Shown here piece after piece: positions 43,110 to 52,788 of a stretch of 64,000 nt of DNA. The first letter of the stretch is position 1; every line of letters starts with the position of its first letter. Source of the stretch: Novosphingobium sp. Leaf2 (GTDB lineage Bacteria > Pseudomonadota > Alphaproteobacteria > Sphingomonadales > Sphingomonadaceae); assembly GCF_001421325.1 (NCBI RefSeq), contig NZ_LMJY01000020.1, forward strand, positions 1 through 64,000. The letters are read 5' to 3'. The notes under the pieces were generated by a model, which ran no database searches, had not been told where the DNA came from, and saw only the letters and a list, made by a program, of their open reading frames with translations. Made by a program: the position numbers and the translations under genes.

Positions 43110-43937
43110 TCAGGGTTTCACGCTAAGCACCTTTGCGATGGCCACGAATTCGTCCACCGACAAGGTTTCGGCCCGGCGCTGCGGATCAATGCCCAGGCTC
43201 GTCAGCGCATCGAGCGCACCGGCCACGCCTTTCAGACTTTGCCGCAGCATCTTCCGGCGCTGCCCGAACGCCGCTTCGCTCACTCGCTCCAGCACCCGCA
43301 TCGAGACACCCGCAGGCGCTTGCGCCGGCTCGACGTGGATGATCGCGGACATGACCTTGGGTGGGGGGGTAAAGGCGCTGCGGTGCACTTTCATCGCCAG
43401 GCGGGGGTGAGCGCGCCACTGCGCCAGCACCGCAAGCCGGCCGAAAGCGGATGTGTCTGGCTCCGCCACGATGCGGCGGGCGACTTCCTCCTGGAACATC
43501 AGCGTAAGCGAAGACCAGCGCGGTGGCCACGCCTCTCCAGATAGCCAGCCGACGAACAGGGCAGTGCCCACGTTGTAGGGCAGGTTGGCGACGATGTGAT
43601 ACGGGCCCGCGAACAAGGTGGCCGGATCGATCTTCATCGCGTCACCCTCGATCACCGTCAGTTTGCCCGGGAACGCCGCTTCCAGTTCGGCTAGCGCAGG
43701 CAGGCAACGGCGATCCATTTCGATCGCGGTGACGGTAGCGCCGGCGCGCAGCAGCGCCCGGGTCAGGCCGCCCGGGCCGGGGCCAACCTCCAGTACGTCG
43801 TGGCCGTCCAGCGAGCCGGGAATGGCGGCGATGCGATCCAGCAGGTGTTCGTCTAGCAGGAAGTTCTGGCCCAGCGCCTTCGAGGCGGAAAGCCCGTGGC
43901 GCGCAATGACTTCGCGAAGGGGCGGCAGCGCGCTCAT
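43110..43937 (-). CDS. rsmA: 16S rRNA dimethyladenosine transferase (KsgA)
   Basis: This 275-residue methyltransferase dimethylates two adjacent adenosines in helix 45 of 16S rRNA during small-subunit assembly. Motifs are ALGQNFLLDEHLLDRI, the SAM-binding LEVGPGPGGLTRALL, ATVTAIEMDRRCLPAL, the catalytic NLPYNVGTAL and a C-terminal FTPPPKVMSAII. The ATG at 43937 makes an ATGA overlap with the pdxA stop, which fixes the start. The order surA-pdxA-rsmA is common in proteobacteria. Confidence 0.96.
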   Translation of the reverse strand: MSALPPLREVIARHGLSASKALGQNFLLDEHLLDRIAAIPGSLDGHDVLEVGPGPGGLTRALLRAGATVTAIEMDRRCLPALAELEAAFPGKLTVIEGDAMKIDPATLFAGPYHIVANLPYNVGTALFVGWLSGEAWPPRWSSLTLMFQEEVARRIVAEPDTSAFGRLAVLAQWRAHPRLAMKVHRSAFTPPPKVMSAIIHVEPAQAPAGVSMRVLERVSEAAFGQRRKMLRQSLKGVAGALDALTSLGIDPQRRAETLSVDEFVAIAKVLSVKP

Positions 43938-44953
43938 GCGGCCCGGCGCGCCGCGCATTCACCGGCCATGCGCAGCGCCGCGATCATCGCCCCGGCGCTT
44001 GCCGTGCCAGTGCCCGCGATGCCGAACGCGGTGCCATGATCGGGCGAGGTGCGCACGATGGGCAGCCCCAGCGTGACATTCACGCCCTGGTCGAAATCCA
44101 GCGTCTTGATCGGGATCAGCGCCTGATCGTGATACATGCACAGCGCCACATCATAGCGTGCGCGCTCATGCGCCGCGAACAGCGCGTCGGCAGGGTGCGG
44201 GCCGGTCACGCATAGTCCTTGCGCTCGGAGCGCCGCGATCGCCGGGGCAATGATGTCGCGGTCTTCGGTGCCCATCCGTCCGTCCTCGCCGGCATGAGGG
44301 TTGAGGCCTGTCACGGCGATGCGCGCGTTCGGCAGGCCGAAATCGCGTGCCAGTGCGCGCGCTATGATCCGCGCCTTGCGCACGATCAGGTCATGACTGA
44401 TGAGGCCCGGAACCGCCGCAAGCGCGGCATGGACCGTCAGCGGAACCGTGCGCAGGGAAGGGCCGGCCAGCATCATCACCGCATCGTCGTGGGCAACCCC
44501 GCAGGCATCGGCCAGGAACTCGGTCTGGCCGGGCTGGGTAAAACCGATCTGGGCGAGCCGGGACTTGGCCACCGGACCGGTGACGACCGCCCCGGCGCTG
44601 CCGCCCAGCGCCAACTCCACGGCGCGTTGAAGCGAGTGAAGTGCCAGCGCCGCGCCGTCTCGCGACGGTGATCCGGGGCAGGGCGCGCAATCCTCGGAGC
44701 CCAGAACCGGAAGCGATTTTCCGAACTCTGCGGCGGCTTGCGACGGATCCGAAATCACCGTGACGGGCAGCGCGATCCCGAGCGTGGAGGCCGCCGCCTG
44801 CAAGACGCCCGCACCGCCGACGACGAAGAACGGGGCGAGGGCCTGACCTTCCCGCTCAAACCAGGCCCGCGCAATCACTTCCGGCGCGATGCCGGCCGGG
44901 TCGCCGAGCGATACCGCAAGCGGCGCGCCGGGCAGCGGAGCCGCCACCGTCAT
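43934..44953 (-). CDS. pdxA: 4-hydroxythreonine-4-phosphate dehydrogenase
   Basis: This 339-residue enzyme of pyridoxal phosphate synthesis oxidises 4-hydroxythreonine-4-phosphate with NAD. Landmarks are LAVSLGDPAGIAPEVIARAW, VVTGPVAKSRLAQIGFTQPGQTEFLADA, the metal-binding His in LNPHAGEDGRMGTED, HPADALFAAHERARYDVALCMYHDQALIPIKTLDF and the terminal VRTSPDHGTAFGIAGTG. It lies 8 bp after surA and overlaps rsmA. Confidence 0.96.
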   Translation of the reverse strand: MTVAAPLPGAPLAVSLGDPAGIAPEVIARAWFEREGQALAPFFVVGGAGVLQAAASTLGIALPVTVISDPSQAAAEFGKSLPVLGSEDCAPCPGSPSRDGAALALHSLQRAVELALGGSAGAVVTGPVAKSRLAQIGFTQPGQTEFLADACGVAHDDAVMMLAGPSLRTVPLTVHAALAAVPGLISHDLIVRKARIIARALARDFGLPNARIAVTGLNPHAGEDGRMGTEDRDIIAPAIAALRAQGLCVTGPHPADALFAAHERARYDVALCMYHDQALIPIKTLDFDQGVNVTLGLPIVRTSPDHGTAFGIAGTGTASAGAMIAALRMAGECAARRAA

Positions 44954-44961
44954 GTCACCGC

Positions 44962-46350
44962 TCAGTTGTATTCGATGACGGCATCGCGGCGCAGATCGCG
45001 CAGATAGGTTTGCGCGCGCTTGTTGACGCGATCGTCTTCAAGCTGGGACTGCAGCTGCTCGAAGCTGGGGCCATCGGACGCTTGCGCATCGTCGCGACCG
45101 CACAGCATCAGGATGCGCAACCCATCCTCCAGCGAGCCGAACGGAGGCAGCGTTTCGCCGGGCGACAGCTTGAGCACGGATTGCTGGATCTGGGCGGGAA
45201 GATCGCGCGCCTTGACCTGATCATTGGTGACCACCTGTGCCCCAATGCCTTGGGCGACCTTGTCTACATCGCCGCAGCCCTTGGCTTTCTTGATGGCGGC
45301 GGAGAACGCTTCGGCGCGCTTGCTCGCGTCAGCTTCGGACAGACCCTTGGGGAAGGGCAACGAGATCTGCTTGAGCGCCAGCACCGCATCGCGCGGATCG
45401 GCGGTGAGGACTTGGCGCTTGTCGATGAGGTACAGGATGTCAAACCCGCCGGGCACTTCGATCGGGCCGACGAGCTGACCGGTCTGCAGATCGCGCGCGG
45501 CAGTTTGTAGTTCCGGCGGCAGCTGGGCCAGGCGCACCCAACCCAGGTCGCCGCCAACCGACGCGGTCGACGCTTCGGAGTATTGGCGGGCATAGGCCAC
45601 GAAGCTGCCGCCCTGGCGAAGCTGCTGCATGATCTTGGTGGCGTTCTGGAACACCTGCGGGCGGGCATCGGGCGCTGCCGAAAGGTAGATTTCGCCCAGC
45701 CGATATTCCTCGGTGCCCTTCGCTGCCTTGAGGCGCGCCAGCACATCGTTCACTTCATCGTCGGAAACGTTGATGAACGGTTGGACCTTGCGCTGCAACA
45801 GGCGCTGCCATGACAACTCGCCACGGATTTGGCGCTTGAGCGATTCGGGCGAAGATCCCACGCGGCGCAAATAGGCGTCCATCGCGCTGGTGTTCTGGCC
45901 GAAGTTCTGCGACGCCACCCGGGCGTATGACTGGTCCACCTCGGCATCGCTGACGGCGACGTCGGCAGCCTTGGCTTCCTGGATCTGCAGGGTTTCATCG
46001 ATGAGATTGCGCAGGATCTGCAGGCGCAGGCGCTTCATCTCCTCCTCGTCGATCTTGCCCTGGTTGGCGGCGACAAGAAGCGCGAGGCGCTGATCGACAT
46101 CGGTGCCGGTGATGACATCGCCGTTAACCACCGCCGTGGCGCGGCGCATGTTGGGATCGTCATTGCCGAAAATCTTGACGTTGTCAGGAATGACGATGTC
46201 GCCCTGGACCGGCGGAGGCGCCGGCGCTTCGGACTGGGCGCCGGCGACAGAGCCGCACATCGCCGCCGAGAACGTAGCCAGGCCGCTAACGCAAAAGGCC
46301 GCGCGGGCTAGCAGGCTGCTGCGCCGGAACCTGTTATTGACTGCTTGCAC
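44962..46350 (-). CDS. surA: Periplasmic chaperone/peptidyl-prolyl isomerase SurA
   Basis: This 462-residue periplasmic protein assists outer-membrane protein folding. A signal peptide (RRSSLLARAAFCVSGLATFSAAMCGSVAGAQ) precedes the SurA N-terminal domain (AVVNGDVITGTDVDQRLALLVAANQG, LRLQILRNLIDETLQIQEAKA). A parvulin domain (YRLGEIYLSA to LPPELQTAARDLQTGQLVGPIEVPGGFDILYLIDKR) and a second, weaker region follow. The GTG at 46350 gives the usual signal-peptide length; the open frame extends to 46557 without a plausible start. The 210-bp gap to lptD holds no gene. LptD is a classic SurA client, which fits the linkage. Confidence 0.93.
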   Translation of the reverse strand: MQAVNNRFRRSSLLARAAFCVSGLATFSAAMCGSVAGAQSEAPAPPPVQGDIVIPDNVKIFGNDDPNMRRATAVVNGDVITGTDVDQRLALLVAANQGKIDEEEMKRLRLQILRNLIDETLQIQEAKAADVAVSDAEVDQSYARVASQNFGQNTSAMDAYLRRVGSSPESLKRQIRGELSWQRLLQRKVQPFINVSDDEVNDVLARLKAAKGTEEYRLGEIYLSAAPDARPQVFQNATKIMQQLRQGGSFVAYARQYSEASTASVGGDLGWVRLAQLPPELQTAARDLQTGQLVGPIEVPGGFDILYLIDKRQVLTADPRDAVLALKQISLPFPKGLSEADASKRAEAFSAAIKKAKGCGDVDKVAQGIGAQVVTNDQVKARDLPAQIQQSVLKLSPGETLPPFGSLEDGLRILMLCGRDDAQASDGPSFEQLQSQLEDDRVNKRAQTYLRDLRRDAVIEYN

Positions 46351-46560
46351 CGTGATCTCAATCCCGTCTTCGACCAGCCCGCAGGCCGGAAAATTCCTGT
46401 GCATATGGTCCGCCAAGACCACCTGCTGCATCGTACCTGCGCACCTGCCCGGCGGCGGCTTAACGGAAAATGAGCGCAGCCGATAGCGGCTTTGCAAAAC
46501 CCCGCCCATGTTTCCGCCGCGTATCCTCTGCCGCACGCTTTTTGCCGCGAGCTCCAAGGC

Positions 46561-48897
46561 TCAATGGTTGCCGACGTTCTTGAGGCTGAAATTGAGGGCG
46601 AACGAGTTGCCGGCCCGCACATCGCCCAAAGCCACATAGTCGCGCCGCCACGTGACCGAGATCTGCAGGCAGTCGTCCTCGTAGCCGAAGCCCACGCGGG
46701 TGCGCAGCGGCTGGAAACCGTTGGACCCGTTGATCGGGTCTTCCTGCTTGCTGGTCATGTTGACCACGGCAGACCCGAACATCGACCAGTATTTCGCGAA
46801 CGCCAGACGCCCCGCAGCGCGCAATTCCTCGCGATCCTGCAGATCCTCGATGTCCGGCGAGATGTTGCGGTTCAGCTTGGTATAGCCGACTTCCAGATAG
46901 CTGCGGGTGTTGCCGATCACCGCGTCGAATTCGTTGCGTCGGACCGCGAGGGTGTCCTTGTCCACCCGGAAGCGGTGAATAAAGTTGATGAAATCGCGGT
47001 ACCGGATTTCGGTGCGCCCGACGATGTCGGACGCCTTGCCCGCGATGCCGGTGCCGTCCGGGATCACTGACGTGGCCTTGGTCAGGCGGACGGACTGGCC
47101 GACCGTGGTCTTCACCCGCCAGCGGGCGGCTTCGAACTGCCAGTCGAAGCCGTACGTCACGCGCACCCCGTCCTCGATCCGGTCGTAGCCGGGGAAGCGG
47201 TTGAGCGCGAACAGGTTGCCTGTATCGAGCTCCAGCGCGCGCGAATCCTCGTTCGGGATGTCGAAGTTGTTGGTCCGGGGCGTGGCGACCAGCTGGATGC
47301 GCGGGGTGAGCACCTGGGTGCCGCCGAATGCCTGACCCACCAGCGCCCACTTCACGTCAACCGCCGCAGTGGCCACCGCCCGGGTCTGCCAGCCGGGCAG
47401 ACCTTGGTACAACACCGTGGAGGTCGCCTCGTTGTCGTCCGAGTGATAGACGTCGCCGCGCACCAGCCCGGTGAAGGTGATCTCCTGGCCCCATTGCGTC
47501 AGGCGGCGCAGCGACCATTGGCCGGAGGCGAAGGCGCGCTGGGTATCCTGACCATCGGTGCGGGTAATGCCCAGCGAGTTGACCTGGATTTCGAACTTGC
47601 CGCCCAGCAGCGGATCATCGATCCGGCGGCGATAATCGAGCACCGGCAGCGCGATGGGTATCTGCCCCTGGGTGCGGTCCGCCACCATCGTTTGCGTGGC
47701 GTAGCCCGCCAGCGAGAAGTAGCTGTCCTGATCGATCCGCTCCACGTCGATCATGGAGCGCAGACGGTCGTCGCGGCTGATGTCGTACCGGCGCAGGAAT
47801 GTGCGGTCGGTGGCCCGCCGGATCGAGGCCGTCACGCTCCAGTTGTCGTCCAGCTGGAAGCGGCCATTGGCGAAGATATAGCCGCGAAACGCGCGCGTGC
47901 CGTTGGGAAGTTCGACGTCCGTCCCGTCGGTAAGCGGGATCTTGCTGCTGGAGGTAGCGTAGCCGGTGATCTGGTACGCGCCCTTGTCGGTCAGCGCGCG
48001 GTACTGAATCTGGGCCATCGGTGCGGCCCGCGTAAACGCCGAAAGGGTCCCGGTCAGGTCGCGGTTCTCGGCGATCTTCCAGTAGTAGGACTGCGCGATC
48101 TCGATGCCGTTGGACGGGCTGGACTTGATATCCGGCACCAGGAACCCGGACACCGACTTGCCATCGGTGCTGATCGTCAGGCCCAGCAGCGGAATCTGCA
48201 CCACGCCGAACAGTTCGATTCGCGCGTCCTTGAAACGCACGCGCTTCTGTTCGTCGGAGTAGATCACCTGCTTGGCGATGATGCGCCAGGTCGGCTTCTT
48301 GGGGCAGTTGTCCTCGTCCGTCACCTCGCAGCCGGTGTACGCGGCCTGGTTGAGGATGACGTCACCGTTGGCGATCCGCTCGCCCTTCAGGGCTGCAAGC
48401 CGCCCGCCTTCGCGGATGACGAGAAGCAGGTTCTCCATCATCCCGGTCTTGAGCTGGTCGGTCAGCTCGACCTGCTCGGTGTACAGCTGGTTGCCGTCCT
48501 GATCGACCATGCGCACGTTGCCGTCGGCCAGGATCTTGCCGGTTTTGCGGTTCCAGGTGACCTTGTCTGCCCGCACGGACTGCGGCTGCCCGGACTCGTC
48601 GCGGCGGCGCAGCACGACGTTGCCGGTGGCGGTGACGAGTTCGGCGTTCTGGTCGTACTGGACGTCGTTCGCTTCGAAAGCGACCGGTTCGGTGTCGCCG
48701 GTGGCGGCAGGCGGCGTGGCCGGCGCACCGGCGATCGGGCCGGTATCCACCGGACGCGACAGGTCTTGCGCCAGCGCGGTGTGCGGGAGCGCAAATGAGG
48801 ATATCGCGACGGCAAGCGCGCACAGCGAAAGGTTTGGCAAGCGGCGGTCCGTAAGGCGGGTCGGGGCTTGCAGGGTTGTCTGCGCGGCTGGGAGCAT
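46561..48897 (-). CDS. lptD: LPS assembly outer membrane protein LptD
   Basis: This 778-residue protein has a signal peptide ending at ALAQ. An OstA/LptA-like N-terminal domain (about 55-165, VAFEANDVQYDQNAELVTATGNVVLRRRDESGQPQSVRADKVTWNRKTGKILADGNV) is followed by a large C-terminal beta-barrel (about 250-778) with many GxF/GxY strands. It inserts lipopolysaccharide into the outer leaflet with LptE. A cysteine pair near CEVTDEDNC could form the plug/barrel disulfide, though spacing differs from E. coli. The ATG at 48897 gives a normal signal peptide. Confidence 0.95.
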   Translation of the reverse strand: MLPAAQTTLQAPTRLTDRRLPNLSLCALAVAISSFALPHTALAQDLSRPVDTGPIAGAPATPPAATGDTEPVAFEANDVQYDQNAELVTATGNVVLRRRDESGQPQSVRADKVTWNRKTGKILADGNVRMVDQDGNQLYTEQVELTDQLKTGMMENLLLVIREGGRLAALKGERIANGDVILNQAAYTGCEVTDEDNCPKKPTWRIIAKQVIYSDEQKRVRFKDARIELFGVVQIPLLGLTISTDGKSVSGFLVPDIKSSPSNGIEIAQSYYWKIAENRDLTGTLSAFTRAAPMAQIQYRALTDKGAYQITGYATSSSKIPLTDGTDVELPNGTRAFRGYIFANGRFQLDDNWSVTASIRRATDRTFLRRYDISRDDRLRSMIDVERIDQDSYFSLAGYATQTMVADRTQGQIPIALPVLDYRRRIDDPLLGGKFEIQVNSLGITRTDGQDTQRAFASGQWSLRRLTQWGQEITFTGLVRGDVYHSDDNEATSTVLYQGLPGWQTRAVATAAVDVKWALVGQAFGGTQVLTPRIQLVATPRTNNFDIPNEDSRALELDTGNLFALNRFPGYDRIEDGVRVTYGFDWQFEAARWRVKTTVGQSVRLTKATSVIPDGTGIAGKASDIVGRTEIRYRDFINFIHRFRVDKDTLAVRRNEFDAVIGNTRSYLEVGYTKLNRNISPDIEDLQDREELRAAGRLAFAKYWSMFGSAVVNMTSKQEDPINGSNGFQPLRTRVGFGYEDDCLQISVTWRRDYVALGDVRAGNSFALNFSLKNVGNH

Positions 48898-48992
48898 GGC
48901 TTGCCTATCGCACCGCCTGTGCCTAACTGCAATCCAGTGATGCGGCGAAGCGCACAAGATCGCGGTTTCGCGGCCAGAATCCAGGAGAATCC

Positions 48993-50456
48993 ATGAAAAT
49001 CCAGTTCCTTGGCGCGGCCGAATTGCCCAGCGCCCCCCTGATCGTCCACCTCGTCGATCAGGACGCCATCCCCGCCGACATGGAAACCGCGCTGGTCGAA
49101 GGTGCAAAACGTGCGCGTTTCACCGGCAAGGCGGGTCAGGTTTTCGACGGATTCGTGGAGCGTTCGGGCACTGTCGTGCGTGTGGCGCTGGCGGGGCTGG
49201 GCGAGGCATCGGCCAAGGATCGCCGCAGCAATGTCGAGCGGGCGGGCGGCGCCATCGTCGCGCGGTTCCTGACCAGCGGCGAGACCGCGCTGACCATCGA
49301 TGGCAGCGGCGTTTCGCTAACCGCGCAGGAGGCAGCCGGCGCGCTGCTGGGCGCAGTGCTGCGTGGCTGGCGTTATGACACCTACCGCACCAAGCTGGCT
49401 GACGACGCCAGGCCGACGCTGGAGGACATCACCTTCGTCGGCGCGCCGGAAGGCACCGAAGCGCTCTGGCAGGTGGAGCAGGCGATCGTGCAGGGCGTGT
49501 CACTCACCCGCGAACTGGTGACCGAACCGGCGAACATCATCTACCCCGAAAGCTTCGTCGAACGCTGCAAGGCGCGCATGGAAGGCGCGGGCCTCAAGCT
49601 GCGCGTGCTGGACGAGGCGGAGATGCGCGGCCTTGGCATGGGTGCGCTGCTGGGTGTGGCGCAAGGCTCGGTGCGGCCCGCCCGCATTCTGGTCATGGAA
49701 TGGCTGGGCGGCGCGAACGGCGAAAAGCCTGTCGCCTTCGTCGGCAAGGGGGTGACGTTCGATACCGGCGGCATCTCGATCAAGCCGGCCGCCGGCATGG
49801 AAGACATGAAGTGGGACATGGGCGGCGCCGGCGCGGTGGCCGGGACCATGCTCGCGCTCGCGCTGCGCAAGGCGAAAGCCAACGTGATCGGGGTGTGCGG
49901 GCTGGTCGAGAACATGCCGGACGGCAATGCCCAGCGCCCCGGCGACGTGGTGACGTCGATGTCCGGCCAGACGATCGAGGTCATCAATACCGATGCGGAA
50001 GGGCGGCTGGTGTTGTGCGATGCGCTGACGTTCGTGCAGCGCGAATATGCGCCTGCCCGGATCGTCGACCTTGCCACGCTGACCGGCGCGATCATCGTCA
50101 GTCTGGCGCATGAATATGCCGGAATGTTCTCCAACGACGATGCGCTGGTGGCGGATCTCAACGCGGCTGGCGATGCCACCGGCGAGCGGCTGTGGCGCAT
50201 GCCGATGGGCCCGGCATATGACAAGATGATCGACAGCCCGATCGCCGATATCCGCAACGTCGGGCCGCGCTCCGGCGGATCGATCACGGCGGCGCAGTTC
50301 CTGCTGCGCTTCATCGAGAACGGCACGCCCTGGGCGCACTTGGACATTGCCGGCACGGTGTGGACGGACAAGCCGGGCGCGACCTGGGAGAAGGGCGCAT
50401 CGGGCTTCGGCGTGCGCCTGCTCGACCGCTTCGTGCGCGACACTCTGGAAGGCTGA
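48993..50456 (+). CDS. pepA: Leucyl aminopeptidase (M17)
   Basis: This 487-residue cytosolic di-metal aminopeptidase has the signature [14 protein letters not shown]. Metal ligands lie in [33 protein letters not shown], and [24 protein letters not shown] and the late [20 protein letters not shown] are also present. The N-terminal regulatory-like domain (about 1-165) is intact. Some PepA proteins also bind DNA, which cannot be read here. It is divergent from lptD across 95 bp and starts a short run with the DUF2256 and holC genes. Confidence 0.95.
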   Translation: MKIQFLGAAELPSAPLIVHLVDQDAIPADMETALVEGAKRARFTGKAGQVFDGFVERSGTVVRVALAGLGEASAKDRRSNVERAGGAIVARFLTSGETALTIDGSGVSLTAQEAAGALLGAVLRGWRYDTYRTKLADDARPTLEDITFVGAPEGTEALWQVEQAIVQGVSLTRELVTEPANIIYPESFVERCKARMEGAGLKLRVLDEAEMRGLGMGALLGVAQGSVRPARILVMEWLGGANGEKPVAFVGKGVTFDTGGISIKPAAGMEDMKWDMGGAGAVAGTMLALALRKAKANVIGVCGLVENMPDGNAQRPGDVVTSMSGQTIEVINTDAEGRLVLCDALTFVQREYAPARIVDLATLTGAIIVSLAHEYAGMFSNDDALVADLNAAGDATGERLWRMPMGPAYDKMIDSPIADIRNVGPRSGGSITAAQFLLRFIENGTPWAHLDIAGTVWTDKPGATWEKGASGFGVRLLDRFVRDTLEG

Positions 50457-50461
50457 GCGCG

Positions 50462-50620
50462 ATGCCCCGCATGCGGCGCAAGGCGGATCTGCCCGAAAAG
50501 ATCTGCGCCGCATGCGCCCTGCCGTTTTCCTGGCGCAAGAAGTGGGAGCGGGACTGGGACAACGTGCGCTACTGTTCGGAACGGTGCCGCAGGGCAGGCG
50601 CGGGGGGTAAGCCAGCGTGA
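50462..50620 (+). CDS. DUF2256 small zinc-ribbon-like protein
   Basis: This 52-residue protein matches the DUF2256 pattern: [23 protein letters not shown], then [12 protein letters not shown]. The C-x2-C and C-x3-C pairs suggest one bound zinc ion. Function is unknown. It begins 5 bp after pepA and its stop overlaps the holC start as GTGA, so it is probably translated with both. Confidence 0.85.
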   Translation: MPRMRRKADLPEKICAACALPFSWRKKWERDWDNVRYCSERCRRAGAGGKPA

Positions 50621-51054
50621 GAGTGGACTTCTACCAGCTCAGCCGCGATCCGGCCGAAACCGCGCTGCCGCTGATCGCGCGCAAGGTGGTGTCGGATGGC
50701 GGGCGGCTGCTCGTCGTGTCGGGCGATGCCGAGCAGCGCGAGCGTATCTCACGCGGGTTGTGGTCGCTCGCGCCCGAGGCTTTCCTGGCGCACGGGCAGG
50801 CGGGCGAGGGGCACGAGGAGCATCAGCCGATCCTGCTTTCGGAAACGCCCGATCCCGTGAACGGCGCGGCCTTTCTGGCGATCGCGGACGGGCAGTGGCG
50901 CGAAGGGCCAACGCCTTTTGCGCGCACGTTCTATCTGTTCGACGATGCCGCAGTGGAGCAGGCACGCGGCGTGTGGCGCGATCTGCGCGCGCGTGCCGGA
51001 GTCGAGCATTTCTACTGGAAGCAGGAGGGAGGCCGTTGGGTGCAGGCGGGCTAG
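50617..51054 (+). CDS. holC: DNA polymerase III chi subunit
   Basis: This 145-residue protein starts [35 protein letters not shown] and ends [19 protein letters not shown], both typical of HolC. The chi subunit links the clamp loader to single-strand binding protein. The start is a GTG in a GTGA overlap with the upstream stop. Its TAG stop lies inside the left arm of the palindromic repeat at 51051-51319. Confidence 0.93.
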   Translation: MRVDFYQLSRDPAETALPLIARKVVSDGGRLLVVSGDAEQRERISRGLWSLAPEAFLAHGQAGEGHEEHQPILLSETPDPVNGAAFLAIADGQWREGPTPFARTFYLFDDAAVEQARGVWRDLRARAGVEHFYWKQEGGRWVQAG

Positions 51055-51248
51055 GCGGCGTGGACAAATTCCGCAACGCCACGATTTGCCTGTACAGGGC
51101 CCCGGCAAGGCGCGATGCCGAAGGAAGAGCGGGCCTCTTTCAAGGCGGAGCAACGCTGCCGGGGCCCTGTACAGGCAAACCCCGAAGGGGCTGGACCAAA
51201 AGCCGCCACTTCCGCGTCGGCTCGGCTCGAAATATCGACATATTCCAT
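51051..51248 (-). CDS. Possible small ORF inside the palindromic element
   Basis: Within the element, read leftward, an ATG at 51248 follows a strong GGAGGAGAGGT ribosome binding site and opens 65 codons (MEYVDISSRADAEVAAFGPA to GVAEFVHAA). The frame stops exactly at the outer edge of the element. The product resembles nothing I recognise, and much of it is dictated by the inverted repeats, so it may be fortuitous. The RBS and good codon use at the start are the only positive signs. Confidence 0.25.
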   Translation of the reverse strand: MEYVDISSRADAEVAAFGPAPSGFACTGPRQRCSALKEARSSFGIAPCRGPVQANRGVAEFVHAA

Positions 51249-51319
51249 CACCTCTCCTCCTTGAACTGACGGCTTTTGCCTCCAGTCGTGGCGCTGCGGA
51301 ATTTGTCCACGCCGCCTAG
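51051..51319. repeat. Nested palindromic element between holC and ndk
   Basis: A 34-bp arm at 51051-51084 is repeated in inverse at 51286-51319 with one mismatch. Inside, a perfect 23-bp inverted pair (51085-51107 and 51157-51179, core CCTGTACAGGGCCCC) forms a first hairpin. AAAAGCCG/CGGCTTTT (about 51199-51206 and 51269-51276) forms a second. The whole 269-bp unit could fold as a stem with two branches. The outer arm begins at the holC stop codon. It looks like a MITE/REP-type unit or a structured RNA; I recognise no known family. Confidence 0.8.
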
Positions 51320-51417
51320 GGCTCCAGGGCTTTCGTTCGGCCCGGCTTGCCGGTTTGCGCAAACCCCGCTAGGGGCCCGCGCAACAGCAGTTTCCCTTTC
51401 TTGCAAGGACACGTCCC

Positions 51418-51840
51418 ATGGCGGTTACCCGCACCTTTTCGATCATCAAGCCTGACGCGACCCGCCGCAACCTGACCGGTGGCGTCACCAAGCTGCTGGA
51501 AGATGCGGGCCTGCGTGTCGTTGCGTCCAAGCGCATCCAGTTGACTAGGGAACAGGCCGAGGGCTTCTACGCCGTCCACAAGGAACGCCCGTTCTTCAAC
51601 GACCTGGTGTCGTTCATGATCTCCGGCCCCGTGGTGGTCCAGGTGCTCGAAGGCGAAGACGCGGTAAAGCGCAACCGCGATGTGATGGGCGCCACCAACC
51701 CGGCAGACGCTGCCGAGGGCACCATCCGCAAGACCTTCGCGGAATCGATCGAGGCCAACTCGGTCCACGGATCGGACTCGGACGAAAACGCGGCGATTGA
51801 AATCGCCTACTTCTTCAAGCCGGAAGAAATCGTCGGGTAA
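51418..51840 (+). CDS. ndk: Nucleoside diphosphate kinase
   Basis: This 140-residue enzyme transfers the gamma phosphate between nucleoside triphosphates and diphosphates through a phosphohistidine. [15 protein letters not shown] opens it, and the active-site His117 lies in [42 protein letters not shown] and the [20 protein letters not shown] segment are conserved. AAGGA lies upstream of the ATG, and a clear terminator follows 34 bp after the stop. Confidence 0.97.
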   Translation: MAVTRTFSIIKPDATRRNLTGGVTKLLEDAGLRVVASKRIQLTREQAEGFYAVHKERPFFNDLVSFMISGPVVVQVLEGEDAVKRNRDVMGATNPADAAEGTIRKTFAESIEANSVHGSDSDENAAIEIAYFFKPEEIVG

Positions 51841-51873
51841 CGCCGCCGATTAACTCTTGTTCATACCGAGGAA

Positions 51874-51902
51874 GGTCGCCGATTTCGGCGGCCTTTTTCT
51901 TT
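51874..51902 (+). terminator. Rho-independent terminator of ndk
   Basis: GGTCGCCG (51874-51881) pairs with CGGCGGCC (51886-51893) through an ATTT loop with one G-U pair. It is followed by TTTTTCTTT. The position 34 bp after the ndk stop and the T-run make this a confident call. Confidence 0.88.
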
Positions 51903-51968
51903 GGCGAAACCGCGACGGCCCTTTATCGCGCAAGCCGAATCCAGACAGGCCGGACAAGGAGCCCCGCG

Positions 51969-52103
51969 ATGGGAAAGACGATCATCATTGCCGCCTGCCT
52001 TTCTTTCCTGGCCGCGATTCTGACGGCGCACGCAGCCAGATCCGGTGGCGCCAGCCAAGCCGGCCGGCCGATGAGCGCACTGGCAGCTACCTGGTCAAAC
52101 TAG
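51969..52103 (+). CDS. Possible 44-residue secreted or membrane peptide
   Basis: An ATG at 51969 preceded by AAGGAG opens 44 codons: MGKTIIIAACLSFLAAILTAHAARSGG, then a polar tail. The first 23 residues look like a signal peptide with AHA-A cleavage or a single membrane anchor. It lies alone between the ndk terminator and a convergent hydrolase gene. I recognise no family. The strong ribosome binding site is the main reason to list it. Confidence 0.4.
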   Translation: MGKTIIIAACLSFLAAILTAHAARSGGASQAGRPMSALAATWSN

Positions 52104-52128
52104 GCGCGCGGTACCAACGGGCGGCAGG

Positions 52129-52788
52129 TCAGCCGTGCAGGCGCACCCGGGGCTTGCGCTGCGGCGCAGCGGGCGCGGGGCTAGGATCGTTGATCGTCAC
52201 GCTGCCGGATGCCAGGTGCGCCAGCAGGCGCTTGCCGTCATCCCAGCTGCCCAGATGCGAATCGGCATTGATGTGGCCCAAAGCGCCCGCATGCACGAAC
52301 GTGCTTCCCCACTGATCCGCCAGGCGCTGCGACGTGGCAAAACCCATCCAGGGATCGTTGCTGCTGGCCACCAGCATGGAGGGGAAGGGCAGCGGCGTCT
52401 GCGGCGTGGGCGCGAAGCTGGTGAGCCGCTCGTCGCGTGGAAAGAAATCGACTTCCGGCGGCGCGACCAGCAGCGCGCCCAGCACGCGGTTTTCGGGCTG
52501 CTCGAACTTGGCCCACCATGCGGTGAGGATGCAGCCCAGGCTGTGGGCGACGAGGATTACGGGCCGCGTTCCGGCACGGTGGACGGCCAGGTTCAGCCGG
52601 TTGATCCACGTGTTGCGGTGCGGATTGTCCCACGTGACGAGTTCGACGACCTCACAGTTGTCGAACTCCTGCGCCCAGCGGCGCTGCCAGTGGCCGGGGC
52701 CGCTGCCGTCAAGGCCGGGGATCAGCAGGATCAGCGGATCTTCGTTATCAGCAGCGGTGGTCAGGCTTGTAGGGAACGAATGCGCCAT
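52129..52788 (-). CDS. RBBP9/YdeN-family alpha/beta hydrolase
   Basis: This 219-residue serine hydrolase has ILLIPGLDGSGPGHWQRRWAQEF, a conserved W-x-W/N-P-x2-x-W region (TWDNPHRNTWINRLNLAV), the nucleophile Ser in VAHSLGC, LVASSNDPWMGF with the acidic residue and GALGHINADSHLGSW with the catalytic His. Physiological substrates of the family are unknown. The ATG at 52788 follows GGGAGATG. The C-terminal 25 residues are Pro/Arg-rich and probably unstructured. Confidence 0.9.
   Translation of the reverse strand: MAHSFPTSLTTAADNEDPLILLIPGLDGSGPGHWQRRWAQEFDNCEVVELVTWDNPHRNTWINRLNLAVHRAGTRPVILVAHSLGCILTAWWAKFEQPENRVLGALLVAPPEVDFFPRDERLTSFAPTPQTPLPFPSMLVASSNDPWMGFATSQRLADQWGSTFVHAGALGHINADSHLGSWDDGKRLLAHLASGSVTINDPSPAPAAPQRKPRVRLHG

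Noticed and set aside
47404..48798. A 464-codon plus-strand open frame
   Set aside because: It is antisense to lptD, which has clear domain evidence; the frame's Arg/His/Val-rich product has no recognisable motif.
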